From contig NZ_CP101137.1 of the NCBI RefSeq assembly GCF_028473745.1, positions 2,728,001 to 2,792,000 of the forward strand: 64,000 nt of DNA, in the 5' to 3' direction. The DNA comes from Streptomyces sp. M92 (GTDB taxonomy: Bacteria > Actinomycetota > Actinomycetes > Streptomycetales > Streptomycetaceae). Position numbers and translations under genes: made by a program. The notes under the pieces are model-generated. The model saw only the letters and a list, made by a program, of their open reading frames with translations, did no database searches and was not told where the DNA came from. Numbering within the stretch: position 1 is the stretch's first letter; each line of letters starts with the position of its first letter. This document shows positions 7,728 to 16,543 of the stretch, one piece after another.

Positions 7728-8501
7728 TCAGAAGCGGCGCGTGATGAGCGCCCGCTTCACCTCCGCGATCGCCTTGGTGACCTCGATGCCGCGCGGGCAG
7801 GCGTCCGTGCAGTTGAAGGTCGTGCGGCAGCGCCAGACGCCGTCGCGGTCGTTGAGGATCTCCAGCCGCTGCTCGCCGGCCTCGTCACGCGAGTCGAAGA
7901 TGAAGCGGTGGGCGTTGACGATCGCGGCCGGGCCGAAGTACTGGCCGTCGTTCCAGAACACCGGGCACGAGGACGTGCAGGCGGCGCACAGGATGCACTT
8001 GGTCGTGTCGTCGAAGCGCTCGCGGTCCTCGGCGGTCTGCAGGCGCTCGCGCGTCGGCTCGTTGGTGTCCTTCGTGATCAGGAAGGGCATCACGTCCCGG
8101 TACGCCTGGAAGAACGGCTCCATGTCGACGACCAGGTCCTTGAGGACCGTCAGGCCCTTGATGGGCTCGACCGTGATCGGCTTCTCGGGGCTGATGTCCT
8201 TGATCAGCGTCTTGCAGGCGAGGCGGTTCTTGCCGTTGATCCGCATGGCGTCCGACCCGCAGATGCCGTGCGCGCAGGAACGGCGGAAGGTCAGGCTTCC
8301 GTCCAGGTCCCACTTGATCTTGTGCAGCGCGTCGAGGACACGCTCCTTCGGGTCGATCTCCAGCTGGAAGTCTTCCCAGGCCGCCTCCGCCGAGACCTCC
8401 GGGTTGAACCGGCGGACGCGGAAGGTGACCGTGATGTACGGGGAGTCGGCGAAGCCGGGCTCGGGGGCCTTGTCGCTCTTCTCCATGACAGGGGTAGCCA
8501 T
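7728..8501 (-). CDS. sdhB: Succinate dehydrogenase iron-sulfur subunit
   Basis: 257-aa iron-sulfur protein of complex II, carrying electrons from SdhA flavin to the membrane quinone site. The N-terminal plant-type ferredoxin domain has the [2Fe-2S] ligands in RRSCAHGICGSDAMRI and NRLAC. The C-terminal domain has CILCAACTSSCPVF and CRTTFNCTDACPRG for the [4Fe-4S] and [3Fe-4S] clusters. Last gene of sdhC-D-A-B; its start overlaps the sdhA stop by one base (8501). Length is normal. Confidence 0.97.
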   Translation of the reverse strand: MATPVMEKSDKAPEPGFADSPYITVTFRVRRFNPEVSAEAAWEDFQLEIDPKERVLDALHKIKWDLDGSLTFRRSCAHGICGSDAMRINGKNRLACKTLIKDISPEKPITVEPIKGLTVLKDLVVDMEPFFQAYRDVMPFLITKDTNEPTRERLQTAEDRERFDDTTKCILCAACTSSCPVFWNDGQYFGPAAIVNAHRFIFDSRDEAGEQRLEILNDRDGVWRCRTTFNCTDACPRGIEVTKAIAEVKRALITRRF

Positions 8502-10255
8502 CAGTACTTACGCTCCATCGGCTGGTAGCGGGTCTGGACGACCGGCTTGTAGTCGAGCCGGATGGACTCGGCGCCGTCGTCGCCCACCTCGCGGTACGCC
8601 ATGGTGTGGCGCATGAAGTTGACGTCGTCGCGGTTGGGGAAGTCCTCGCGGTAGTGACCGCCGCGCGACTCCTTGCGGGCGAGCGCGGACACCGCCATGA
8701 CCTCGGCCAGGTCGAGCAGGTTGCCCAGCTCGACGGCCTCCAGCAGGTCGGTGTTGAAGCGCCGGCCCTTGTCCTGGATCGCCACGTTCTGGTAGCGGGC
8801 GCGCAGCTCGCCGATCTTCTCGACGGCCGTCTTGATCGTCTGCTCGGTGCGGAACACCATGACGTTGGCGTCCATGGTCTCCTGCAGCTCGCGGCGCAGG
8901 GTCGCCACCCGCTCGGTGCCGGTGGAGGAGCGCAGCCGCTCGATCTGCTCGACGACCAGGGACTCCGGGTTCTCCGGCAGCTCGACGAAGTCCGCCTTCT
9001 GCGCGTACTCCGCGGCCGCGATGCCGGCCCGCTTGCCGAAGACGTTGATGTCCAGCAGCGAGTTGGTGCCCAGGCGGTTGGCGCCGTGCACCGACACGCA
9101 GGCCACCTCGCCGGCCGCGTACAGGCCCGGCACGACGGTGGTGTTGTCCGCCAGGACCTCGCCCTCGACGTTGGTCGGGATGCCGCCCATGGCGTAGTGC
9201 GCGGTCGGCTGGATCGGGATCGGGTCCGTGTAGGGCTCGATGCCGAGGTAGGTCCGCGCGAACTCCGTGATGTCGGGCAGCTTGGCGTCCAGCTGCTCCG
9301 GCGGGAGGTGGGTGAGGTCCAGGTAGACGTGGTCGCCCTCGGGACCGCAGCCGCGGCCCTCGCGGATCTCCGTGTAGATGGAGCGCGAGACGACGTCACG
9401 CGAGGCGAGGTCCTTCATGACCGGCGCGTACTTCTCCATGAAGCGCTCGCCGTCCTTGTTGCGCAGGATGCCGCCCTCACCGCGGGCGCCCTCCGTCAGC
9501 AGGATGCCCATGCGCCAGATGCCGGTCGGGTGGAACTGGAAGAACTCCATGTCCTCCAGCGGCAGCCCGCGCCGGTACACGGCGGCCTGGCCGTCACCGG
9601 TCAGCGTGTGCGCGTTGGAGGTCACCTTGAAGAACTTGCCGGTGCCGCCGGAGGCGTAGATCACGGACTTCGCCTGGAAGACGTGGATCTCGCCGGTCGC
9701 CAGCTCGTAGGCCACCACGCCGGCGGACTTCTTGACGCCGTCGACCTCGGTGATCAGCTGGTCCAGGACGTAGAACTCGTTGAAGAACTCCACGCCCTCC
9801 TTGACGCAGTTCTGGTACAGCGTCTGGAGGATCATGTGACCGGTGCGGTCGGCCGCGTAGCAGGACCGGCGGACCGGCGCCTCACCGTGGTTGCGGGAGT
9901 GGCCGCCGAAGCGCCGCTGGTCGATCGTGCCGTTCGGCGTCCGGTTGAACGGCAGGCCCATCTTCTCCAGGTCGAGGACCGAGTCGATGGCCTCCTTCGC
10001 CAGGATCTCGGCGGCGTCCTGGTCGACCAGGTAGTCACCGCCCTTGACCGTGTCGAAGGTGTGCCACTCCCAGTTGTCCTCCTCCACGTTGGCCAGCGCT
10101 GCGGCCATGCCGCCCTGCGCGGCGCCGGTGTGGGAGCGGGTGGGGTAGAGCTTCGTCAGGACGGCGGTGCGGCTGCGCTTCGTCGACTCGATGGCCGCGC
10201 GCATGCCGGCGCCACCGGCGCCGACGATGACGGTGTCGTACTTGTGTACCTTCAT
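8501..10255 (-). CDS. sdhA: Succinate dehydrogenase flavoprotein subunit
   Basis: 584-aa catalytic flavoprotein oxidising succinate to fumarate in the TCA cycle. Visible features: dinucleotide-binding [14 protein letters not shown] at the N-terminus, the covalent-FAD histidine in [11 protein letters not shown], active-site FHPTGIW, and [16 protein letters not shown] in the substrate-capping domain. The C-terminus carries the conserved [18 protein letters not shown]. The start is ATG at 10255, 19 bp downstream of sdhD on the same strand. Confidence 0.97.
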   Translation of the reverse strand: MKVHKYDTVIVGAGGAGMRAAIESTKRSRTAVLTKLYPTRSHTGAAQGGMAAALANVEEDNWEWHTFDTVKGGDYLVDQDAAEILAKEAIDSVLDLEKMGLPFNRTPNGTIDQRRFGGHSRNHGEAPVRRSCYAADRTGHMILQTLYQNCVKEGVEFFNEFYVLDQLITEVDGVKKSAGVVAYELATGEIHVFQAKSVIYASGGTGKFFKVTSNAHTLTGDGQAAVYRRGLPLEDMEFFQFHPTGIWRMGILLTEGARGEGGILRNKDGERFMEKYAPVMKDLASRDVVSRSIYTEIREGRGCGPEGDHVYLDLTHLPPEQLDAKLPDITEFARTYLGIEPYTDPIPIQPTAHYAMGGIPTNVEGEVLADNTTVVPGLYAAGEVACVSVHGANRLGTNSLLDINVFGKRAGIAAAEYAQKADFVELPENPESLVVEQIERLRSSTGTERVATLRRELQETMDANVMVFRTEQTIKTAVEKIGELRARYQNVAIQDKGRRFNTDLLEAVELGNLLDLAEVMAVSALARKESRGGHYREDFPNRDDVNFMRHTMAYREVGDDGAESIRLDYKPVVQTRYQPMERKY

Positions 10256-10274
10256 GATTTTCGCAGCCCCGTGC

Positions 10275-10763
10275 CTAGCGGATGTTCGGGTCGAAGGTGA
10301 AGATCACCAGCGTGCCCAGCAGGATGGTGAACACCGTGGCGGTGTAGAGCAGGCCCTTGAGCCACAGGCGGGTGTTCGGGCGCTCCGCGTAGTCGTTGAT
10401 GACCGTGCGCAGGCCGTTCGCGCCGTGCAGCATCGCCAGCCACAGCATCAGCAGGTCCCAGACCTGCCAGAACGGCGAGGCCCAGCGGCCGGCCACGAAG
10501 GCGAAGCCGATCTTGGAGACGCCGCCGTCCAGCACCAGCTGGATGAGCAGGTGGCCGATGACCAGGACGACCAGCACGACGCCGGACAGGCGCATGAAGA
10601 GCCAGGCGGCCATCTCGAAGTTGCCGCGCGTGGACTTCGGGGACTTCTTGGTCCGCTTGCGGGGCGGCTCGATCAGCGGCGCGGGATTGTCCACGTCGTA
10701 GACGGAGGCGCCGGCGCCCTCGACGGGGCCGATGCCGGAGGCGGTGGTTTCAGTGGTCGACAT
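10275..10763 (-). CDS. sdhD: Succinate dehydrogenase hydrophobic membrane anchor subunit
   Basis: 162-aa membrane anchor of complex II. About 50 N-terminal polar residues (with [10 protein letters not shown]) precede three helices: [42 protein letters not shown] and [18 protein letters not shown]. The His in MLHGANGLR corresponds to the heme/quinone-site region of this family. Five bp separate it from sdhC, indicating one operon. Confidence 0.92.
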   Translation of the reverse strand: MSTTETTASGIGPVEGAGASVYDVDNPAPLIEPPRKRTKKSPKSTRGNFEMAAWLFMRLSGVVLVVLVIGHLLIQLVLDGGVSKIGFAFVAGRWASPFWQVWDLLMLWLAMLHGANGLRTVINDYAERPNTRLWLKGLLYTATVFTILLGTLVIFTFDPNIR

Positions 10764-10768
10764 GCGCG

Positions 10769-11149
10769 TCAGCTCCCGAACAGTTCACGAGCGGCGTGGC
10801 CGAGGACGGGGTAGATCGCCCCGAGCATCAGCACGACCCACAGACCAACGACGGTCCAGAGCATCTGCTTCTGGTAGCGGGCGCCCTTGACCCAGAAGTC
10901 GACGGCGATGACACGCAGGCCGTTGAGCGCGTGGAACAGGATGGCGGCCACCAGGCCGTACTCCAGAAGCGCGACGATCGGCGTCTTGTACGTGGCCACG
11001 ACGGTGTCGTAGGCCTCGGGGGACACACGGACGAGAGCGGTGTCCAGCACGTGGACGAACAGGAAGAAGAAAATGAGGACGCCGGTGACTCGGTGAGCCA
11101 CCCAGGACCACATTCCTTCCCGGCCGCGGTACAGCGTTCCAGCCGGCAC
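10769..11149 (-). CDS. sdhC: Succinate dehydrogenase cytochrome b556 subunit
   Basis: 126-aa membrane subunit with three helices: WVAHRVTGVLIFFFLFVHVLDT, LLEYGLVAAILFHALNGLRVI and MLWTVVGLWVVLMLGAIYPVL. The HRVTG and ILFHALNGLRV motifs are the conserved SdhC quinone- and heme-binding elements. The start is the GTG at 11149, with GGAGGAAAC about 5 bases upstream; the longer frame to 11239 adds a basic stretch without similarity. First gene of sdhCDAB. Confidence 0.92.
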   Translation of the reverse strand: MPAGTLYRGREGMWSWVAHRVTGVLIFFFLFVHVLDTALVRVSPEAYDTVVATYKTPIVALLEYGLVAAILFHALNGLRVIAVDFWVKGARYQKQMLWTVVGLWVVLMLGAIYPVLGHAARELFGS

Positions 11150-11330
11150 GGAAGTTTCCTCCGGGAGCGGGGATTGGGGCCGCGCCGGCTTTCCTTGTCG
11201 GTCGGGCCCGGCCGGGTACGGTCCACCGGCCCCCAGCATCGTAGCGACGGTTGTCTGCGGCGCTTACGGGGGGCCTGCTTGTGTGATCAAAGTTGCACTC
11301 AAAGGAGCAGTGGGTTGGCTGCGGGGCGGC

Positions 11331-11900
11331 CTAGGGGGTGGGGGTTTGGGTGATTTGCCGGGTGCGGGTAGTCCGTGGCTGGTCGCGCAGTTCCCCGCGC
11401 CCCTGTAGGACGTCGGTCAATCTGCCTCTCGCCAGTCGCCGGAGTTCGTCTGCCGCTAGCTGGCGTTCCTCGTCGGGATCGTTCGCCAATCGTGACCGGA
11501 TGCCGGCGAGGGCGTGGTCCACGGCCTCGTTCGCGGGCATGCCGTCCAGGCAGATGACGAACGCGTGTCCGAAACGACTCTCGTAGGCCGCGGTCGCCGC
11601 GTTCAGGGCCGTGTGGGCCGCCGCGTAGGTGTCCTGCGGGAGGGGCGGGAGGGTTTCCGCGGCCAGGGCCTCCGTCAGGTCGTCCGGAAAGAGGTCGTAC
11701 GCCGCCTCGTCCGCGGCCGCCAGGAGGGACGGGAGGTCGGGGTAAGGGCGGTGGGAGACGAGGCGGTGGGCCCAGTGGCGGCTGTTCAGGCAGGTCAGGA
11801 GGGTCCGGGCGGCCACGTCGGCGGGCGCCGTGTTGAAGCGCTCCAGCGAAGAGGGTGCTACCGGTGTGGCGCGGGTTTGCGCTTGTGTCGGTATGGCCAC
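11331..11900 (-). CDS. OHCU-decarboxylase-like protein (purine catabolism family)
   Basis: 189-aa all-helical protein similar to 2-oxo-4-hydroxy-4-carboxy-5-ureidoimidazoline decarboxylases, the third enzyme of urate to allantoin conversion. Supporting blocks: LERFNTAPADVAARTLLTCLNSRHWAHRLVSHRPYPD and NAATAAYESRFGHAFVICLDGM, followed by ARSRL-type and ARGRL C-terminal helices. The catalytic HPRIG-type motif of true decarboxylases is not clearly present (SHRPYPD occupies the region), so activity is uncertain. No other urate genes are nearby. GTG start. 181 bp separate its end from sdhC. Confidence 0.65.
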   Translation of the reverse strand: MAIPTQAQTRATPVAPSSLERFNTAPADVAARTLLTCLNSRHWAHRLVSHRPYPDLPSLLAAADEAAYDLFPDDLTEALAAETLPPLPQDTYAAAHTALNAATAAYESRFGHAFVICLDGMPANEAVDHALAGIRSRLANDPDEERQLAADELRRLARGRLTDVLQGRGELRDQPRTTRTRQITQTPTP

Positions 11901-12112
11901 TCGGCCGGGGAAGTCTGGGAGACGGTGCGCAGGCAGCGTGGGTCCTCGTGGGCGTCACGTGTGTGTCGGCAGGGGATTGTGCGAAGGAAGTGGCGTCACG
12001 TTATCGAGTGATGGCATGGCGTGTCCGACCGATGCCCGAATTTCACCTGAACGGGAGAGTTTCAGAACATGTGGTGGACGCATGGTGGAGTTCGCGGCCC
12101 TAGGTTGGCGCC

Positions 12113-13723
12113 GTGAGCCAGCACGGACGCCGGATACCGGCGCACAAGGTGAGGCAGCGGGCCGTGATCGCCGGCACGGTGGTCGCCGCCCTCGGTCTGG
12201 GAGTCGGCCTGTGGGCCACCGACGGGGACGGCGGGCCGGGAGCGCCGGCCGTCCGCACCTCCGAGGAGGCCGCCGCCCCCAGCCCCAGCCGCTCGTACCC
12301 GCTCTCCGAGGAGCCGCGCACGATACCGGCGGTGCGCGAGCACACCCCGGCCCGCGGCCCCGGCTGGCAGCCGGAGAAGGGCCACCGCGTGGTCGTCGCC
12401 GACGCCTCCCTCGCCGACGAGGGACGGCTGATCGCCGGCGAGCTGGGCATGGCGTACGCGGGGGAGAAGGACGACGAACGCGCCGGGGACCTGCTGCTGG
12501 ACGTCAAGCACGACAAGGGCGCCGACCCCGAGTCGTACACCATGACCGTGCGCGACGGCCGGGTCACCGTCACCGGGCCGGCCGAGGCGGGCGTCTACTA
12601 CGGCACCCGGACCCTGAAGCAGGCCGTGGACGGCGGCGGCACCGCGCCGGAGGGCGAGGTGAAGGACGAGCCGGCCAAGGAGCGGCGCGGGTTCATGCTC
12701 GACATCGCCCGCAAGCACTACGACGCCGACTGGATCAAGGACCGGATACGCGAGCTCGGTGACCTGAAGTTCAACGAGCTGGGCCTGCACTTCTCCGACG
12801 ACCAGGCCTTCCGCATCGAGTCCGACTCGCACCCCGAGATCGTCTCCGACGACCACCTGACCAAGGCCGAGGTCAAGGAGATCATCGACCTCGCCGCCTC
12901 CCGGCACATCACCGTCGTCCCCGAGATCGACTCGCCCGGACACCTCGGCGCCGTGATCGCCGCCCACCCCGACCTCCAGCTGCGCAACGCGCGGGGCACG
13001 CCCACGCGCGGCGCCATCGACATCTCGAAGCCGGAGGCCGGCGAGATCGTCGACGACCTGCTGAACGAGTACGCCGACCTCTTCCCCGGCTCGCAGTGGC
13101 ATCTGGGCGCCGACGAGTACCAGGCGCTCGTCGTGCCCGACCCCGAGGCGTCCTACCCGGACCTGGCCGCCGCCGCCCGCGAGGCGTACGGCCCCGGCGG
13201 CACCGTCGCCGACCTCACCACCGGCTGGCTCAACGCCCGCGCCAAGACGGTCATGGCCCACGACCGCACCCCGCGCGCCTGGAACGACGGCTTCTTCAAG
13301 GACACGTCCGTCGAGCCGCTGAAGGAGATCCAGGTCGCCTACTGGACCGGCAAGGAGATCGGCGCCCGGCAGCCCGCCGAGTACCTGAGCGCGGGCCGGG
13401 AGGTCATCAACTACAACGACGAGTTCCTCTACTACGTCCTCGGCGAGCCGCTGACCTTCGTCTACCCGACCGGCGAGCGCATCTACGAGCAGTGGACCCC
13501 GCGCGTGATCCGGGGCACGGAGGCGGTCGACGCCGAGTACGACGACCAGATACTCGGCGGCAGCTTCGCGGTCTGGGGCGACATCCCGGACGCTCAGACG
13601 CAGGCGCAGGTCGCCGAGGGCATCCGGCTGCCGTTGGCGGCGACGGTCCAGAAGCTGTGGGACCCGGGGAAGCCGGAGCTGTCCTGGGCCGACTTCAAGG
13701 CGCTGGCGAACCGGCTCGACTGA
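12113..13723 (+). CDS. Beta-N-acetylhexosaminidase, glycoside hydrolase family 20
   Basis: 536-aa exported GH20 enzyme cleaving terminal GlcNAc/GalNAc from chitooligosaccharides or wall glycans. An N-terminal signal anchor (RQRAVIAGTVVAALGLGVGLW) is followed by a Ser/Pro linker, a GH20b N-domain (~85-190) and the catalytic barrel starting RRGFMLDIARKHY. The catalytic Asp-Glu pair is D334-E335 in WHLGADEY; PEIDSPGHLGAV and the late WGD/W motifs are also present. GTG start at 12113. The stop codon lies in the first unit of a 4 x 13-bp tandem repeat. Confidence 0.92.
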   Translation: MSQHGRRIPAHKVRQRAVIAGTVVAALGLGVGLWATDGDGGPGAPAVRTSEEAAAPSPSRSYPLSEEPRTIPAVREHTPARGPGWQPEKGHRVVVADASLADEGRLIAGELGMAYAGEKDDERAGDLLLDVKHDKGADPESYTMTVRDGRVTVTGPAEAGVYYGTRTLKQAVDGGGTAPEGEVKDEPAKERRGFMLDIARKHYDADWIKDRIRELGDLKFNELGLHFSDDQAFRIESDSHPEIVSDDHLTKAEVKEIIDLAASRHITVVPEIDSPGHLGAVIAAHPDLQLRNARGTPTRGAIDISKPEAGEIVDDLLNEYADLFPGSQWHLGADEYQALVVPDPEASYPDLAAAAREAYGPGGTVADLTTGWLNARAKTVMAHDRTPRAWNDGFFKDTSVEPLKEIQVAYWTGKEIGARQPAEYLSAGREVINYNDEFLYYVLGEPLTFVYPTGERIYEQWTPRVIRGTEAVDAEYDDQILGGSFAVWGDIPDAQTQAQVAEGIRLPLAATVQKLWDPGKPELSWADFKALANRLD

Positions 13724-13762
13724 CCGGCTCGACTGACCGGCTCGACTGACCGGCTCGACTGA
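13711..13762. repeat. Four perfect tandem copies of a 13-bp unit across a stop codon
   Basis: CCGGCTCGACTGA is repeated exactly four times. The first copy encodes the last three codons (Arg-Leu-Asp) and TGA stop of the hexosaminidase; three further copies follow in the 3' untranslated region. Because 13 is not a multiple of 3, each unit puts the stop in a different frame. Confidence 0.97.
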
Positions 13763-13858
13763 CCGCCCGGCACGAGATTGTCGGATACGGCTGCGAACTT
13801 CCGTACGGCTGTGGTGGTCTTTTGCCGAGCCGAAGGGACACGCGGGGGGAGCCGGGAC

Positions 13859-14407
13859 ATGGGCTACTGGGGCTATTTCGTCGTGGGCCGGGCCGAGCGG
13901 CCGCTCACGGAGCTGGAGGCGCTGTCGGGCGCCGCGGACATGACGCTGCGCCGGTCCGCGCCGGACGGCTGGCAGGTGTGGGAGTTCCCGGGCGGCGACG
14001 GCGACGTCGGGAACATGAACGACCTGGCCGGGCAGACCGGCGCGCCCGCGCTGTTCGGGTACGTCATGGACAGCGACTGCGTGGTCGTGGAGGCGGCGGC
14101 GCCCGAGAGCGGGGCGTGGACGACCTGCCTGGCGCGGTCCGCGATGGCCGGGTACCTCGGCGCGGAGAAGGAGGGGCTCACCCTGGAGGACTACTTCCTC
14201 GAGCCCCGCGACGCCGCCGAGCGCGCCGTCGCCTGGGCTGCCGAGGCCGGGCGCACCGCGAGCGCCGGGGAGCTGACGGAGGTGCTGGCGGCCGACCCGG
14301 GCACCGCCGGTCCCGAGGACGGAGCCCCTGATGACGCCGCCGGTGACCCGGTGGCCGAAAACCTCTTCTTCCGGTTCCTCGACCGGCTGGGTGTGGTGCC
14401 GCTGTGA
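13859..14407 (+). CDS. Uncharacterised actinobacterial protein
   Basis: 182-aa soluble, acidic protein with no signal peptide or membrane segment. It begins MGYWGYFVVGRAERPLTELEAL and contains FGYVMDSDCVVVEAA and GAWTTCLARSAMAGYL; the C-terminus is Asp/Ala/Pro-rich and ends FLDRLGVVPL. I do not recognise a characterised family. The ATG at 13859 is chosen because GGGGGGAGCCGGGA precedes it. The stop codon TGA is itself part of the TGACAC -35-like motif that precedes the next gene. Confidence 0.7.
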   Translation: MGYWGYFVVGRAERPLTELEALSGAADMTLRRSAPDGWQVWEFPGGDGDVGNMNDLAGQTGAPALFGYVMDSDCVVVEAAAPESGAWTTCLARSAMAGYLGAEKEGLTLEDYFLEPRDAAERAVAWAAEAGRTASAGELTEVLAADPGTAGPEDGAPDDAAGDPVAENLFFRFLDRLGVVPL

Positions 14408-14433
14408 CACTCCCGGGCCGTCGCACGCAGTAA
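14405..14433 (+). promoter_or_regulatory. Promoter-like TGACAC-N17-CAGTAA
   Basis: TGACAC at 14405-14410, 17 bp, CAGTAA at 14428-14433, about 60 bp upstream of the gene at 14495. The same pair with identical spacing recurs at 19725-19753, and weaker versions precede both local sigma-factor genes. Confidence 0.5.
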
Positions 14434-14494
14434 GGGGAAGTGCGGGCTCCGTGGTCGTGAGCGGGGCGGAACGGCAGAAACAGGGAGGCACCGG

Positions 14495-15058
14495 ATGAGC
14501 CTGGTGGAACTGATCGCGCGGGCCGACGCACGCGGACTCGCCGGGAGTGGACTGGCTTGTTTGGATCGCTGCCTGCCGCTGCTGGACGGCGGCGACGACG
14601 TCCTGCGGCCCCTGTGGGCCACCCTCGCCGACGACGCCCCTGCCGGGGCCGCCTGGACGCGGGAACTGGAGCGGGTGCGCGACGCCCTCGCCGGGCCCGG
14701 CGCGAGCGGCGAGGACGAGTCCGTGCTGCTGGCCCGCCGGATGCTGGACGCGGCGCCCGCCGAGTGCTCCGGGGCCGGGCTGCGGACGTGGGCCGACGCC
14801 TGTTCCGTCGCCTCGCTCCGCGTCCACCGGCTCCTCGACCCCGCGACGGACGCCGCCTTCGGGGAAGACGTCCGCGGCACGGGCGGCGCGGAGTCGCAGT
14901 CCCCGCTCGTCGCCGCCGAACTGCGCCGCCAGCTCACCGTCCTGGACGCGCTCTCCGGCCACGGCCCGGCCGGACTGCGCCGCGCCCTCGAGGTCTCCAC
15001 GGAGGGCCGCCGGGTACTGCGGGCCGTGGTCTCCCGCCGGGCCCGCGGGCGCACCTGA
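14495..15058 (+). CDS. Uncharacterised helical protein
   Basis: 187-aa cytoplasmic protein, mostly amphipathic helices rich in Ala, Leu and Arg (LVELIARADARGLAG, WTRELERVRDAL, LVAAELRRQLTVLDAL), ending EGRRVLRAVVSRRARGRT. No recognised domain. ATG at 14495 with AGGGAGGCACCGG upstream. Its last ~60 bp are partly repeated in the non-coding region downstream (15165-15228), so the 3' end has been duplicated at least once. Confidence 0.68.
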   Translation: MSLVELIARADARGLAGSGLACLDRCLPLLDGGDDVLRPLWATLADDAPAGAAWTRELERVRDALAGPGASGEDESVLLARRMLDAAPAECSGAGLRTWADACSVASLRVHRLLDPATDAAFGEDVRGTGGAESQSPLVAAELRRQLTVLDALSGHGPAGLRRALEVSTEGRRVLRAVVSRRARGRT

Positions 15059-15405
15059 CCGGAGGGCCTCGCCACCGTCCTGCGGGCGGCTTGGCCGGGC
15101 TGCGCCGTCGGTTCTCCGGGCTGGGTGTACGGGCGGTGGCGGGTTGGTGCGGTTGCGTTGTGCCCTGGAGGGCCGCCGGGTACTGCGGGCGGTCGTCTCC
15201 GGACCGGGCTCGCGGGCGCGGCTGACCGCAGGTCCTGCGGTCGGCGCGGTCGGCGTACTGCGGGCGGGCTCGCCTGTGACCGTCATGCGCGGGACGCGCG
15301 ACGGTGGTGCGGTGGTCGTGGGGGATGTGGGGTGGTCCTGCGCCGGTTGCGCGGCGGGCGGCGTACGCGTGTGACGAATCACCGGCCGGCGGCGCTCTAG
15401 CCCAT
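15059..15405. other. Non-coding region holding decayed copies of the preceding gene's 3' end
   Basis: About 350 bp with no gene I can support. At 15165-15228 is a close copy of the end of the previous gene: GAGGGCCGCCGGGTACTGCG is exact, followed by diverged sequence and the same stop context. A shorter third remnant (GTACTGCGGGCGGGCTCGCC) is at ~15253-15272. The two longer units are about 165 bp apart. This looks like unequal duplication followed by decay. Confidence 0.6.
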
Positions 15406-15429
15406 GTGACGACAGCCCGTGAGACGACT

Positions 15430-15828
15430 GTGACCAGCGGACCGACGACCCGGCGGCAGGCCCGGCCGCCGGCCGCCGCCAAGCCGGTGCGGTGGGCGGC
15501 CGACGCGGTGACCGCCCTGCGTGAGGGCGCCCGGCTGCGCCTGGACCACACGGCGCAGAGCCTGTGGCGCGTCGACCGCGTCATCGACGGCATCCGGCGC
15601 GAGGGAACGCCGTACGCCGCCGTGGAGCCCGTGCTGCGCGGACTCGGCGCCTACGCCGGTGAGGTGATCGTGCGCGAGGCGGGCGGCGAGTGGTGGGCGA
15701 CCGGCGGCGACCACTGGGTCCGTACTCCCGACGGCCGCCTGTGGGACCCGATCGACGAGGCCCGCCGCTGCTTCGCCGGCGACGGTTCGCTGCGGCTGCT
15801 GTGCCGGGACGCGGCGGCGGACGGCTGA
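15430..15828 (+). CDS. Uncharacterised protein, GAYAGEV core
   Basis: 132-aa soluble protein. After a basic Thr/Arg/Ala leader comes a helical segment (WAADAVTALREGARLRLDHTAQSLWRVDRVIDGIR) and the core LGAYAGEVIVREAGGEWW...DHWVRTPDGRLWDPIDEA, ending in a RCFAGDGSLRLLCR strand pair. The layout resembles small actinobacterial proteins in which an N-terminal helix bundle packs on a beta-sheet, but I cannot name the family. GTG at 15430 is the preferred start; GTG at 15406 is also in frame and neither has a strong ribosome-binding site. Confidence 0.62.
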   Translation: MTSGPTTRRQARPPAAAKPVRWAADAVTALREGARLRLDHTAQSLWRVDRVIDGIRREGTPYAAVEPVLRGLGAYAGEVIVREAGGEWWATGGDHWVRTPDGRLWDPIDEARRCFAGDGSLRLLCRDAAADG

Positions 15829-15925
15829 GCCGCCGCCTGTGACACTTCCGTGCGCTCCGACGCTGATGACCGTGGGGGCGGGCTCAGCCGAGCACGCGAG
15901 GACTCGGTACGGACTAGGACGGTTC

Positions 15926-16543
15926 TTGGGCCAGCGAGGGGAACCCCGGCGCGTACAGACGTACGACGGGGAACTGGGCGCGGCCGTCGCGCGGGCCCAG
16001 GACGGTGACGAGGCGGCCTTCGGGGTCGCCTACCGGCTGGTGCAGCCGGGCCTGCTGGGCTACCTGCGCGGGCTGGTCGGGGACGACGCCGAGGACGTCG
16101 CGTCGGACGCGTGGCTGGAGATAGCCCGCGACCTGCGCCGTTTCCGGGGCGACGGGGCCGGTTTCCGGGGCTGGACGGCGACGATCGCCCGGCACCGGGC
16201 ACTGGACCACCTGCGCCGCCAGAAGGTACGGCCCCGGCCGGCCGCGCTGGAACAGGACGTCCTGGATCTGCCCGGCCCGCATTCGACGCACGACCAGGCG
16301 CTGGAGAGGTTGTCCACGGAGGCCGCCCTGGCCCTGATCTCCGGGCTGCCCCGCGACCAGGCCGAGGCCGTGCTGCTGCGGGTCGTCGTCGGCCTCGACG
16401 GTCCCGCCGCCGCGCGTGTCCTCGGCAAGCGGCCGGGCGCGGTGCGCACGGCGACGTACCGGGGCCTGAAGCGGCTGGCACGGCAGCTGGGCGCCGACGG
16501 TGTGACGGATGACGCGCCCACGACGCTGGGGGAGTCGACATGA
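15926..16543 (+). CDS. ECF RNA polymerase sigma factor (module 1)
   Basis: About 205-aa extracytoplasmic-function sigma factor. Region 2: GVAYRLVQPGLLGYLRGLVGDDAEDVASDAWLEIARDLRRFRG and FRGWTATIARHRALDHLRRQKV. Region 4: ALALISGLPRDQAEAVLLRVVVGLDGPAAARVLGKRPGAVRTATYRGLKRLARQL. The start is uncertain: TTG at 15926 follows AGGAC, while the open frame reaches 15839. Its stop overlaps the next ATG in an ATGA junction, so it is translationally coupled to the membrane protein at 16540-17487. A second, closely similar sigma/membrane module follows. Confidence 0.85.
   Translation: MGQRGEPRRVQTYDGELGAAVARAQDGDEAAFGVAYRLVQPGLLGYLRGLVGDDAEDVASDAWLEIARDLRRFRGDGAGFRGWTATIARHRALDHLRRQKVRPRPAALEQDVLDLPGPHSTHDQALERLSTEAALALISGLPRDQAEAVLLRVVVGLDGPAAARVLGKRPGAVRTATYRGLKRLARQLGADGVTDDAPTTLGEST

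Noticed and set aside
11281..11310. TGTGATCA-like sequence upstream of sdhC as a Crp site
   Set aside because: Only one half matches; the second half has the wrong spacing.
12062..15382. 1106-codon minus-strand open frame
   Set aside because: Antisense to the hexosaminidase and three further genes; composition is shadow-like and no domain is visible.
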